DNA of 64,000 bases, taken from assembly GCA_963819115.1 (NCBI GenBank), contig CAWFUR010000001.1, positions 124,001 through 188,000 on the forward strand. Reading direction: 5' to 3'. This document shows positions 40,015 through 48,078 of the stretch, piece by piece. Under the pieces are notes generated by a model, which was given only the letters and a program-made list of their open reading frames with translations, did not search any database and was not told where the DNA came from. Within the stretch, counting starts at the first letter, position 1. The number at the start of each line of letters is the position of its first letter. The position numbers and the translations under genes were made by a program. This DNA comes from JACVRW01 sp963819115. Its GTDB lineage: Bacteria > Actinomycetota > Thermoleophilia > Solirubrobacterales > Thermoleophilaceae.

Positions 40015-41393
40015 GCAAATGGCAGGTTCTCACGGTCGTCGGGGTCGGGGTGTTCATGTCGAGCCTCGACCTGTTCATCGTCAACGTGGCCTTCCCGGAC
40101 ATCCGCGCGGAGTTCGGGGCCACATCCATCGGCGGCCTGAGCTGGGTGCTGAACGCCTACGCGATCGTGTTCGCCGCCCTGATGGTGCCCGCCGGCCGCT
40201 GGGCCGACGCGCTGGGCCGCAAGCGGGTGTTCACCACGGGCCTGCTGATCTTCGTGCTGGGCAGCGCCCTGTGCGCCGCCGCTCCGTCCGCGGGCCTTCT
40301 GGTGGCTGCCCGGGTGATACAGGCCGCCGGTGGAGCCCTCCTGATCCCCAGCTCCCTGGGCCTCCTGCTTCCCGAGTTTCCTCCCCAGGAGCGTCCGGTG
40401 GCCATCGCCATCTGGGCCGCGGTGGGAGGCGTCGCGGCCGCCGCCGGCCCGCCCCTCGGCGGCCTCCTGGTGGCGCTCGACTGGCGCTGGGTGTTCCTCG
40501 TGAACGTGCCCGTGGGCCTGGCGGTCGCCATGTTCGGGGTGAGGATCCTGAACGAGCAGCGCGACCCGTCGACGCTCCGCCCCGACGTGCTGGGCGCGGT
40601 GGGCGTGACCGTGGGCATGGGCGCGCTCGTGGGCGCAATCGTCCAGGGCCCCGACTGGGGCTGGACGGATTCGCGCGTGCTGGGAGGGCTCCTCCTGGCG
40701 GCCGTGCTCACCGTGCTGGTGGCCGGGCGCTCGCTGAAGCATCCGGCCCCGATCGTGGACCCGGCGATGGTCCGGGTCCGCTCCTTCTCCGTGGCCGTCG
40801 TGGCCTGCACGGTGTACTACGCGGGTTTCGGGGCGATGCTCTTCGGCAGCGTGCTCTTCCTCACCGGCGTTTGGGGTGAGGACGCCCTCCACGCCGGCCT
40901 GATGATCGCTCCAGGACCCACCGCCGCGGCGCTCACCGCGGTGCCCGGGTCGAAGATCGCGGCCCGGATCGGATTCGCGAGCGCTGGACTCCTGGGCGGA
41001 ATCGTGACCGCCGCCGGCGCCGTCTGGTGGCTGGCCACCCTGACTGCCGAGCCCGACTTCACCGGCGCATTCCTTCCGGGCATGGTGATCGGCGGGATCG
41101 GGGTTGGCCTCACGCTCCCGATCTTCACGGCCGCGGCCACGGCTGAGCTGTCGCCCACCCGCTTCTCTACCGGCGCGGCGGTGGTCACGATGGGCCGCCA
41201 GCTCGGCACCGCTCTCGGGGTGGCCGCCGTGGTGGTGATCGTGGGCCCGGGAACCGCGGTGAGTGACTTCCACGACGCCTGGATCTTCTTCCTGCTCGCA
41301 GCCGTGGCCGCGGGAGGGGTCCTCGCCGGGGTGGGCTCCCTGGGCCGCGCTCCCGCGACGGCCACCGCCCCCGACGCGGTGCCGGCGTCATGA
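40008..41393 (+). CDS. DHA2-type MFS multidrug exporter (EmrB/QacA subfamily)
   Basis: 461 residues from ATG 40008 (GTG at 39996 possible). MSSLDLFIVNVAFPDIRAEF is the DHA2 helix-1 motif D1. WVLNAYAIVFAALMVPAGRW then ALGRKRVF is motif A. ARVIQAAGGALLIPSSLGLL and GPPLGGLLVALDWRWVFLVN form motif C and the loop typical of 14-helix drug/proton antiporters. There is no ribosome site for the ATG, so a leaderless transcript is possible. It is coupled by ATGA to the thioesterase and probably controlled by the divergent HxlR regulator. Confidence 0.92.
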   Translation: MQRKWQVLTVVGVGVFMSSLDLFIVNVAFPDIRAEFGATSIGGLSWVLNAYAIVFAALMVPAGRWADALGRKRVFTTGLLIFVLGSALCAAAPSAGLLVAARVIQAAGGALLIPSSLGLLLPEFPPQERPVAIAIWAAVGGVAAAAGPPLGGLLVALDWRWVFLVNVPVGLAVAMFGVRILNEQRDPSTLRPDVLGAVGVTVGMGALVGAIVQGPDWGWTDSRVLGGLLLAAVLTVLVAGRSLKHPAPIVDPAMVRVRSFSVAVVACTVYYAGFGAMLFGSVLFLTGVWGEDALHAGLMIAPGPTAAALTAVPGSKIAARIGFASAGLLGGIVTAAGAVWWLATLTAEPDFTGAFLPGMVIGGIGVGLTLPIFTAAATAELSPTRFSTGAAVVTMGRQLGTALGVAAVVVIVGPGTAVSDFHDAWIFFLLAAVAAGGVLAGVGSLGRAPATATAPDAVPAS

Positions 41394-41824
41394 CCGGCCT
41401 CGAGCTGATGCGCTCCGTGGCCGACGGCACGTTGCCGCGGCCCGGAATCGCGACGACGCTGGGATTCGCGATCGACTCGGTCGAGGAGGGCCACGTGGCC
41501 ATGAGCCTCGACCCGGGGACGCGGCACTACAACCCGCTGGGCACGGTCCACGGCGGAGTGCACGCCACGCTGCTCGACTCGGTGATGGGGTGCGCGGTGC
41601 ACACGCTTCTTCCTCCCGGCGTGTCCTACACCACGCTTGAGCTGAAGGTGAACTACGTGCGGGCGATCGACGAGGACACGGGCCGGGTCACCGCTCGCGG
41701 GAGCGTGATCCACCTCGGCGGGCGCATCGCCACGGCCGAGGGACGGCTGGAGACCGGCGCCCGGGACCTGGTGGCCCACGCCACCACCACCTGCATGATC
41801 CTGCGTCCGAAGCCGCCTGGCTAG
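41390..41824 (+). CDS. PaaI-type hotdog-fold thioesterase
   Basis: 144 residues. HYNPLGTVHGGVHATLLDSV is the PaaI/hotdog signature (HGG plus acidic residue on the long helix), preceded by VEEGHVAMSLDPG and followed by YTTLELKVNYVRAIDEDTG. It hydrolyses acyl- or aryl-CoA thioesters. It overlaps the exporter stop by ATGA, which suggests release and export of an aromatic or acyl acid. Its TAG stop is the same CTAG used by the convergent P450 gene. Confidence 0.9.
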   Translation: MTGLELMRSVADGTLPRPGIATTLGFAIDSVEEGHVAMSLDPGTRHYNPLGTVHGGVHATLLDSVMGCAVHTLLPPGVSYTTLELKVNYVRAIDEDTGRVTARGSVIHLGGRIATAEGRLETGARDLVAHATTTCMILRPKPPG

Positions 41825-43176
41825 ACGGCGGCCGCGGCGGGCTCGCCCACGGGCGGGTGCCCACCGGCGCTCGCGCGATCCCGGAGCACCGCCGACGCCC
41901 CGCCGCGAGGACTCAGGGTGATGGCCCGTCGGCGGCTGGTCTCGGCCTCGCCGCTGGCGGAGGTCACACGGCTCGTGGACAGCACGGCGCGCAGCACGAT
42001 CTTCATCTCCATGAGAGCGAAGCTCGCGCCGAGGCAGCGCCGCCGCCCGCCCCCGAAGGGGATCCAGGTGTAGGTGCCGGGCGGCTCCTCGAGGAACCGC
42101 TCCGGGCGGAAGGCGTAGGGGTCTGGGTAGATCTCCCCGTCGTGGTGCACCAGGTAGGCGTTGGGCACGAGGCAGGTGCCCGGCGCGTAGGTCCAGCCGC
42201 CCACGGTGATCTCCTGCTTCACCAGGCGGGGCGCCGCGTTCGGCAGCACCGGCCGGGCGCGCAGCGTTTCCTGGATCGTGGCCGTGAGATAGGCGTCGCC
42301 GTCGTCCGAGTCGATCTCGTCCACGAGGCGGCTCAGCACGTCCGGAGTGCGCACCAGGCGCTCGAAGGCCCACGCCAGCTCCGACGCGGTCGTCTCGTGC
42401 CCCGCCACCAGGAGCGTCATCAGCTCGTCCCGAAGCTCGCGCTCGGTCATCGGCGAGCCGTCCTCGTGGCGCGCCTCGAGCAGCATTGCCAGCACGTCGT
42501 CGCGCTCGGCATGCTCGGCGCGCCGCTCCGCGATCAGATCGAACAGCAGGGCATCGATCTCCTCCCGGAGCCGGACGAAGCGGGCCCAGGGGCCGCGCCC
42601 GCCCCAATCGCGCTGGAGGAAGGGCAGCATGCCGAGCGGCCGCGCCCCCAGGGCGAGCACGTCGGTGAGCCGGCTCCGGAGCGCGTCGAGCCGCGGACCC
42701 GGGTCGAGTCCGAAGGCGGCGCGCAGGATCACCTCGAGCGTGAGGTCCTGCATGCGCGGGTGAAGCTCCAGCGCCTCGCCCCGGGGCCAGCGCTCGGCCT
42801 CACGCTCCGCCACCTCCGCCATCAGGCCGGCCAGGCGCTGCATCTTCTCGCCGTGGAATGCGGGCAGCATCAGCTTTCGCTGCTCGAGATGCGCCGCCTC
42901 GTCCAGCAGGATCACGGAGTTGGAGCCGATCACGGGCTCGAGGATGCGCGCGCCCTCCCCGGGGTGGAGCACGTCCGGGGGCGCGGTGAAGACCTGCCGA
43001 ACCTCGTCCGGGTCCGAGAGCATCACGAAGGGCGGCGTCTGGAGCAGCCGCACGGTGAAGCGCTTCCCGTACCGGCCGCGGCCGCGCTCGAGGAACGAGA
43101 TCGGCCTCGTCCACCACCCGAGGGTCTGCATCGCCCTCGACTGGGGCGGACCGGGAGGCAGTGGCAGCGTCGTCAA
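41821..43176 (-). CDS. Cytochrome P450
   Basis: 451 residues. A TTG start at 43176 is preceded by GGAGGAG at 5-nt spacing. LPPGPPQSRAMQTLGW is the Pro-rich hinge. The I-helix is LLVAGHETTASELAWAFER, ExxR is IQETLRARPVLP, and the heme loop is IPFGGGRRRCLGASFALMEM with Cys at about 381. The CYP110/CYP120-like length and 'GPPG' start suggest a fatty-acid or terpenoid oxidase with separate reductase partners, not encoded here. The start lies one base after the NTF2-like gene stop, so both are likely one operon. Confidence 0.95.
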   Translation of the reverse strand: MTTLPLPPGPPQSRAMQTLGWWTRPISFLERGRGRYGKRFTVRLLQTPPFVMLSDPDEVRQVFTAPPDVLHPGEGARILEPVIGSNSVILLDEAAHLEQRKLMLPAFHGEKMQRLAGLMAEVAEREAERWPRGEALELHPRMQDLTLEVILRAAFGLDPGPRLDALRSRLTDVLALGARPLGMLPFLQRDWGGRGPWARFVRLREEIDALLFDLIAERRAEHAERDDVLAMLLEARHEDGSPMTERELRDELMTLLVAGHETTASELAWAFERLVRTPDVLSRLVDEIDSDDGDAYLTATIQETLRARPVLPNAAPRLVKQEITVGGWTYAPGTCLVPNAYLVHHDGEIYPDPYAFRPERFLEEPPGTYTWIPFGGGRRRCLGASFALMEMKIVLRAVLSTSRVTSASGEAETSRRRAITLSPRGGASAVLRDRASAGGHPPVGEPAAAAV

Positions 43177-43177
43177 C

Positions 43178-43624
43178 TCATCTCCTCCAATCGGAGCCTA
43201 CGCCCCTGCGTCTTCGGCGTTGTGTGACGAACGGCACAGAACGCGCGGAGTCCACCGCGGCCTGCCGGGTGTCGAAGAACTCGACCCGGCAGACCAGGCC
43301 GTCGCGCATGGTGAAGACGCACCAGCCGGCCATCTCCACGTGCACGCCGCTGCGCTTCCCCTCCCCCTCGGCTCGCCAGGAGGTGACCACCGCGTCACCG
43401 GTCTCGCAGGTGTCGTCGATGGTGAAAGTGAGCCGGCCGAAGACCTCGCGCAGCCGCGCGGCCCACTGAACCGCGCCGTGGTGGCCCCAGCACCACCCCG
43501 CCCCGGGCATCCGGGGCTCGTCCTGCAGCTCGGCGTTCTCGTCGAGCGCGTCGAGGGCACCGAGATCGTCTGCATTGAACGCGTCGAGCAGCCGCTGAAC
43601 CACATCGACGTTCGCGGATGACAT
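43178..43624 (-). CDS. NTF2/SnoaL-like protein
   Basis: 148 residues. VDVVQRLLDAFNADDLGALD then ENAELQDEP is the SnoaL-like helix and first strand. WAARLREVFGRLTFTIDD and RSGVHVEMAGWCVFTMRDGL supply the curved sheet, and the C-terminal tail is Arg-rich. Such proteins are small isomerases, cyclases or binding proteins. It is coupled to the P450 behind it, so it could act on or shield the P450's substrate. The ligand is unknown. Confidence 0.8.
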   Translation of the reverse strand: MSSANVDVVQRLLDAFNADDLGALDALDENAELQDEPRMPGAGWCWGHHGAVQWAARLREVFGRLTFTIDDTCETGDAVVTSWRAEGEGKRSGVHVEMAGWCVFTMRDGLVCRVEFFDTRQAAVDSARSVPFVTQRRRRRGVGSDWRR

Positions 43625-43658
43625 CGCGCTCTCAGTATCGCGCAGCTCCGTTCGGGCG

Positions 43659-43985
43659 TCAGGGGCCGGCCGCCAGGCCGAACTCCGCGCGCCGGTCCTC
43701 CGGCACGAGGTCCAGGTACTCCGGGTGACCGGCGATGTACGCGCGCACGAACGGGCAGACGGGGACCACGGCGAGACCCTCCGCGCGGGTCGCGTCGAGG
43801 GCCTCTCCGATGAGCCGGCCGCCGACTCCGTGGCCCTCGAAGCGCGGGTCCACCTCCGTGTGGGTGAAGGTCATCAGGGGCGGCCGCCGGATGTAGGCGG
43901 TGAAGCCGGCGCGCTCGCCGCCCACCCGGATCTCGAAGCGCGAGAGGGCGGGAAGGTCCCTGACCTCGGGGGTGAGCTCCGACAT
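43659..43985 (-). CDS. Small GNAT-like N-acetyltransferase (YidJ/PF14542 type)
   Basis: 108 residues. FEIRVGGERAGFTAYIRRPP, FTHTEVDPRFEGHGVGGRLI (the acetyl-CoA pyrophosphate loop, RFEGHGVGGRL), GEALDATRAEGLAVVPVCPF and VRAYIAGHPEYLDLV follow the minimal GNAT 'N-acetyltransferase-like' order. Acetyl-CoA binding is expected; the acceptor is unknown. It starts 48 bases away from, and divergent to, the enoyl-CoA hydratase gene. Confidence 0.9.
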   Translation of the reverse strand: MSELTPEVRDLPALSRFEIRVGGERAGFTAYIRRPPLMTFTHTEVDPRFEGHGVGGRLIGEALDATRAEGLAVVPVCPFVRAYIAGHPEYLDLVPEDRRAEFGLAAGP

Positions 43986-44033
43986 GGCCCCAGATCATGA
44001 GGCACGGCGCGGGCCGGCGGTACGCTGCCGCTC

Positions 44034-44795
44034 ATGACGGTCGACTACGAGCTGGACGGTCCGGTCGCCGTGATCACGATCAACCGCCTCGACGTGGCGA
44101 ACGCGATCGACCGGCCGACGGCCGACGCTCTCGCCGGGGCGTTTCGGCGCTTCGACGCCGACGACGACGCCTCGGTGGCCGTGCTCACCGGTGCGGGAGG
44201 CAAGTTCTGCGCGGGCGCCGACCTCCAGGCCATGCAGGGCGGCGATGGCTCACGCGTCACCCGCGTGGAACCGGAGGGCGACGGGCCGGTCGGGCCGACG
44301 CGAATGCTCACCGCGAAGCCCGTGATCGCCGCCGTGGAGGGTCACGCCGTGGCCGGCGGCCTCGAGCTTGCGGCTTGGTGCGACCTGCGCGTGGCCGCGG
44401 AGGACGCGGTGTTCGGCGTGTTCTGCCGCCGCTGGGGCATCCCGCTGATGGACGGCGGCACGATCCGGCTGGCCCGCCTGATCGGGCTGAGCCATGCCCT
44501 GGACATGATCCTCACCGGACGCGGGGTGAGCGGCGACGAGGCGCTGCGGATGGGCCTGGCCAACCGGCTCGTGGAGCCGGGCCAGGCGCTGGCCGCGGCG
44601 GTGTCGCTGGCCAAGGAGATCGCCTCGAAGCCCCAGGCCGCGGCGCGCAGCGACCGGCGCTCGGCCTACGAGCAGTGGTCGCTGGCGCTCGTGGACGCGC
44701 TGGCCAATGAGTACGAGCACGGGATGGCGGCGCTCAGGACCGGCGAGCTGTTCGAGGGCCTGGGGCGCTACGAGGCGGGCCGCACCCGCCCCTAG
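44034..44795 (+). CDS. Enoyl-CoA hydratase/isomerase (crotonase) family
   Basis: 253 residues. GAGGKFCAGADLQAM is the first oxyanion-hole segment. IAAVEGHAVAGGLELAAWCD is the second, and RRWGIPLMDGGTIRLARLIG carries the position of the catalytic Glu region (here MDGG, so one usual Glu looks replaced by Asp). LTGRGVSGDEALRMGLANRL is the typical C-terminal part. It belongs to fatty acid or aromatic CoA degradation. The stop is in a CTAG shared with the convergent GH31 gene. Confidence 0.93.
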   Translation: MTVDYELDGPVAVITINRLDVANAIDRPTADALAGAFRRFDADDDASVAVLTGAGGKFCAGADLQAMQGGDGSRVTRVEPEGDGPVGPTRMLTAKPVIAAVEGHAVAGGLELAAWCDLRVAAEDAVFGVFCRRWGIPLMDGGTIRLARLIGLSHALDMILTGRGVSGDEALRMGLANRLVEPGQALAAAVSLAKEIASKPQAAARSDRRSAYEQWSLALVDALANEYEHGMAALRTGELFEGLGRYEAGRTRP

Positions 44796-46930
44796 CGCGG
44801 CCCGAGGTCCCGCGTGCCGCAGCGGGAGAACCACGGGAGCGCGGCCGGTGGCGCGGGGACCCTGAGCGTGCGGGCGCCCCGGAGCGCGCGTCCGGTGCCC
44901 TCACGCCGCCAGCAGCCGGGCGGCAGGCGCACGGGGCGCGCGCGGGCTCCCTGCCTGAGCACCGGAGCCGCGAGCACGTTCGGGCCCAGCATCCACTCGT
45001 CATCGCCGCGCGGGCCGCGCCCGCCCACCGGATCGGTGAGCCACAGGGGGCGAGTCATTGGGATCCCCGTGCGCCGGAAGCTGCGCCAGAGGCGCAGGAT
45101 CAGCGGCTCGGCGAGGCGATGGAGCCGGGCCATGGCCGCCCATGCTCGCCTGGTTGCGGGTCCGTAGCTCCAGGGCATGCGCACCCCCGACAGCCCCGAG
45201 TTGTGGACCCGGAAGAACGGCGTGAGCGCGGACGCCTGGGCCCAGCGCGTGAACAGCTCCGGTGAGGTGGCCGGCATCACGGGCTGCTCGGGGGTGAACT
45301 GCGCGTATCCGCCGATGTCCGTGGTGAAGCCCGGGGCTCCCCCCACCGCGCGGTTCAGCATGTCGGGAACGATCGAGGGCAGGCCGGTGGCCGGCTGCCA
45401 GTCCACCGTCTCGTCGCCCGGGAACTGCGCGTTCTCGTACGCCGCGGATCCGGGCCTTCCCGCGAAGCCGGCGCGCTGGAAGAAGAACACGCGCGCTGCC
45501 CGGTGCCCGCGGCTCCAGCGGTCCACCGCACGCCGGGTGGTCCGGGCCTGGAGGACCGGGTAGCGGTTGTGCATCGTGGCGCCGGTCGACCCGTCGTGGA
45601 AATGCATGTCGGGCAGCACCTGCTCGCCGAAGTCGTTCATGAAGCCGCGAGCGCCGGTGTCGAGCAGCCCGGCCACGCGCCGTGCCCACCACTCCCGCGC
45701 AGCGGGGTTCGTGAAGTCCACCACCGCGGCCTGGGCCCCGGGAAACGGCGACGGGAGCAGGTAGGGGGCTCCCGTGGCCGTTCGGGCCACGTAGCCGCGG
45801 CTCACGGCCCGGGCGAAGGAGCCCGGCTGCTCCGTCCCGGCGATGTCGTTGGACACGAACGACCTCAGATAGAGAAGCGAGCGGATCCCCCGCGCCCGCA
45901 GGCGCGCCACCACCCGCCGGACGAACGGCTTCGGCAGCCCTCCCCACCCCTCGAAGGCGTAGGCCGACACGGGCAGCCGCGTGTGCAGGAGGTGCCTGAG
46001 GTCGTCCTCGACGTGGCTCCGGTACTGGCCCTGCCCGTCGCCGATCACGCCGAAGGTCCGCGAGAGCGTCGGGCCGAGGCTCCACGCCGGTGGCAGCCGG
46101 TGCCGACCGGTGATCGAGGTGAGCGCCCGGATCGCGTGACGTGCGCCGCCGGGGGCCACCGTGAGCGCGAGCCGGGGGCCGGACACGCTCACCCGCCAGG
46201 CCGAGCGAAGGTCCGAGCCCATGCGCCAGCGTGCGATGCGCGGGCCCTCCAGGAAGAGGCCGTAGCCGTGGGAGGAGACGAAGCTCGGGTTCGGGGCGTA
46301 GTACCCGGTGGAGGCATCGGGGAAGCGGTAGTCCAGGACCCAGCTCTGAAAGCTCCTCCCGCGCAGGTTCGTGCTCTCGCGCCGGCCACCGAACCCGTGG
46401 AAGGCCTCGCCCCGGTCCGAGCGGAAGGCCAGCGCGATCGCGGAGACCGCCCCCGGTCCGCGCACCGCGGCTCGGACGCGAATCGTGCCCGCCGGTCCGG
46501 GAGCCACACGCAGCGAGATGGTCCTGCCGGCGGGATCGTCAGTGGCGAGCGTGAGGGTCAGGCCGCGCTCCGTGCGCACGGCCCGCGTCACGCGCGTGGC
46601 CGCGTGCCGCTCGGGCAGGGGCAGGGGCCCCGGGAGCACGGGACCGCTATCGCCCAGGCGGGGAACCGACAGCTCGGGCTCCTCCGCGCCCACCGAGTAT
46701 CCGAGCCCCGCATAGCTCACTCCGCCGGCGTCGCCCGGCGACTCGGTCGTGCGGAGCACGGGGGCACCCCGCGCGGGGGCGATGGTCAGCCGGAACGGGC
46801 GCGGGTGGACCACGGCGCGGGCGCCCGGGGTGACCAGGGTCAGCGGAGCCGCGGCGGCTGACGAGGGCAACGCCCCCAGAGCAGCGGCAAGGCCTGCGGC
46901 GAGCGCCGGCCCTCGCAGGCCGGCGCTCAC
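44792..46930 (-). CDS. Secreted glycoside hydrolase family 31 enzyme
   Basis: 712 residues from GTG 46930 (TTG 46933 also possible), with a hydrophobic signal GPALAAGLAAALGALPSSAA. The GH31 core includes GEAFHGFGGRRESTNLRGRS, the nucleophile Asp in GARGFMNDFGEQVLPDMHFH, the acid/base Asp in AQFPGDETVDWQPATGLPS, and FTTDIGGYAQFTPEQP. NDFGE rather than the common DMNE recalls the sulfoquinovosidase-like branch. It may release glucose or sulfoquinovose. The start overlaps near the stop of the upstream lipoprotein esterase, so they are likely one transcript. Confidence 0.9.
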   Translation of the reverse strand: MSAGLRGPALAAGLAAALGALPSSAAAAPLTLVTPGARAVVHPRPFRLTIAPARGAPVLRTTESPGDAGGVSYAGLGYSVGAEEPELSVPRLGDSGPVLPGPLPLPERHAATRVTRAVRTERGLTLTLATDDPAGRTISLRVAPGPAGTIRVRAAVRGPGAVSAIALAFRSDRGEAFHGFGGRRESTNLRGRSFQSWVLDYRFPDASTGYYAPNPSFVSSHGYGLFLEGPRIARWRMGSDLRSAWRVSVSGPRLALTVAPGGARHAIRALTSITGRHRLPPAWSLGPTLSRTFGVIGDGQGQYRSHVEDDLRHLLHTRLPVSAYAFEGWGGLPKPFVRRVVARLRARGIRSLLYLRSFVSNDIAGTEQPGSFARAVSRGYVARTATGAPYLLPSPFPGAQAAVVDFTNPAAREWWARRVAGLLDTGARGFMNDFGEQVLPDMHFHDGSTGATMHNRYPVLQARTTRRAVDRWSRGHRAARVFFFQRAGFAGRPGSAAYENAQFPGDETVDWQPATGLPSIVPDMLNRAVGGAPGFTTDIGGYAQFTPEQPVMPATSPELFTRWAQASALTPFFRVHNSGLSGVRMPWSYGPATRRAWAAMARLHRLAEPLILRLWRSFRRTGIPMTRPLWLTDPVGGRGPRGDDEWMLGPNVLAAPVLRQGARARPVRLPPGCWRREGTGRALRGARTLRVPAPPAALPWFSRCGTRDLGPR

Positions 46931-46947
46931 CAAATCCAGGCGCTTCC

Positions 46948-47964
46948 TCAGCGGGCCAGTTGCGGGAACTTGGCCGTCATGCGCTCCGCAGCCTGCGTGG
47001 CCTCCACGGGCTGACCCTGTGCGTGCGCGAGGTCGAGAGCCCAGTAGAAGTAGTAATCGCTGTGGAGGAACATGTCCTCGCCGTGGGCGGCGAAGGGGAC
47101 GTGCCCCGCACCGTCGTAGCGCTCGAGGAACGGGAACAGTCCCACGCTCCGCATCGCCTTCACCGTGTCCACCGACCACTGGTAGGGGACCACGCCGTCG
47201 GCCGTGCCGTGGAAGAAGATCCCGTTGGCGTCGTTCTTGTCTGCGAACAGGCCGCCCGGCAGGCCGCCGGAGATCGAGGCGAACGCCCCGACCGCCTGCG
47301 ACGGACCCGGATTGCCGCTGGACCCGGCGTCGTTCGGGCGCAGGCCCACCAGCGTGGCGGTGATGCCGCCGGCCGACTCGCCACCTATGGCGATGCGGCT
47401 GGTGTCGATCTTGTATGTGTCGGCGTTCGCGCGGAGCCAGCGGACGGCCGCCTGGGCGTCGTGCTGGGCATCGAACGAGGCCGCGACGCACTCCGGCCCG
47501 GCGGTGCTTCCGCTACACCCACCGGGCGCCGAGAGCCGGTAGTTGATCGAGATCGCCACGTAGCCGAGCTTGGCGAACCTGTTGGCGAGGATCTGCGAGG
47601 GGCCGGAGCCCTTGTCGCCGGAGGAGAACCCGCCGCCGTGTACCCAGACCACGGCCGGGCGCTTCGTTACGGTGTCGCCGTTCGGCTGGTAGAGGTCCAG
47701 CTTCAGCGCCTCGGTGTTGCCGTCCTTGTTCACGGCGCTGCCGTACTGGATGTCGTTGGTGCGGTCGACGGTGGAGAAGATCTCGTCGCGATATCGCAAC
47801 TGGCCGTCGCCGGGAGGCCTGACGATGGCGCACCCGGCCAGCAGGACTAGCGAGAGGATGGCCGCAACGGCGGCGGTGGCCAGGCGACCCGGCCGTCCGC
47901 GTCGGGGGTTGCGAACGTCCCGGGCCCGGGACTCCTCGGTGGTCACAGACGGACTGGTGCTCAT
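46948..47964 (-). CDS. Lipoprotein alpha/beta-hydrolase (esterase/carboxylesterase, HSL-like)
   Basis: 338 residues from MSTSPSVTTEESRARD. The basic N-terminus and ATAAVAAILSLVLLAGC (lipobox LAGC) predict a lipid-anchored exported enzyme. VWVHGGGFSSGDKG is the oxyanion motif, IAIGGESAGGITATL the Ser elbow, HGTADGVVPYQWS the acidic residue and YDGAGHVPF the His. It hydrolyses esters, perhaps acetylated sugars, given the GH31 gene 17 bases downstream on the same strand. Confidence 0.9.
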   Translation of the reverse strand: MSTSPSVTTEESRARDVRNPRRGRPGRLATAAVAAILSLVLLAGCAIVRPPGDGQLRYRDEIFSTVDRTNDIQYGSAVNKDGNTEALKLDLYQPNGDTVTKRPAVVWVHGGGFSSGDKGSGPSQILANRFAKLGYVAISINYRLSAPGGCSGSTAGPECVAASFDAQHDAQAAVRWLRANADTYKIDTSRIAIGGESAGGITATLVGLRPNDAGSSGNPGPSQAVGAFASISGGLPGGLFADKNDANGIFFHGTADGVVPYQWSVDTVKAMRSVGLFPFLERYDGAGHVPFAAHGEDMFLHSDYYFYWALDLAHAQGQPVEATQAAERMTAKFPQLAR

Positions 47965-48078
47965 GCCGGCTTTCCCCCTTCGGCGGCAGGGGTTTATCCC
48001 CAACCAGTAGCTCTCCTCGCGGCACAGATCCGGTGCCTTGCGCGGGACACTAGCCCCTCGGCCATATGGGGGGTGCCG

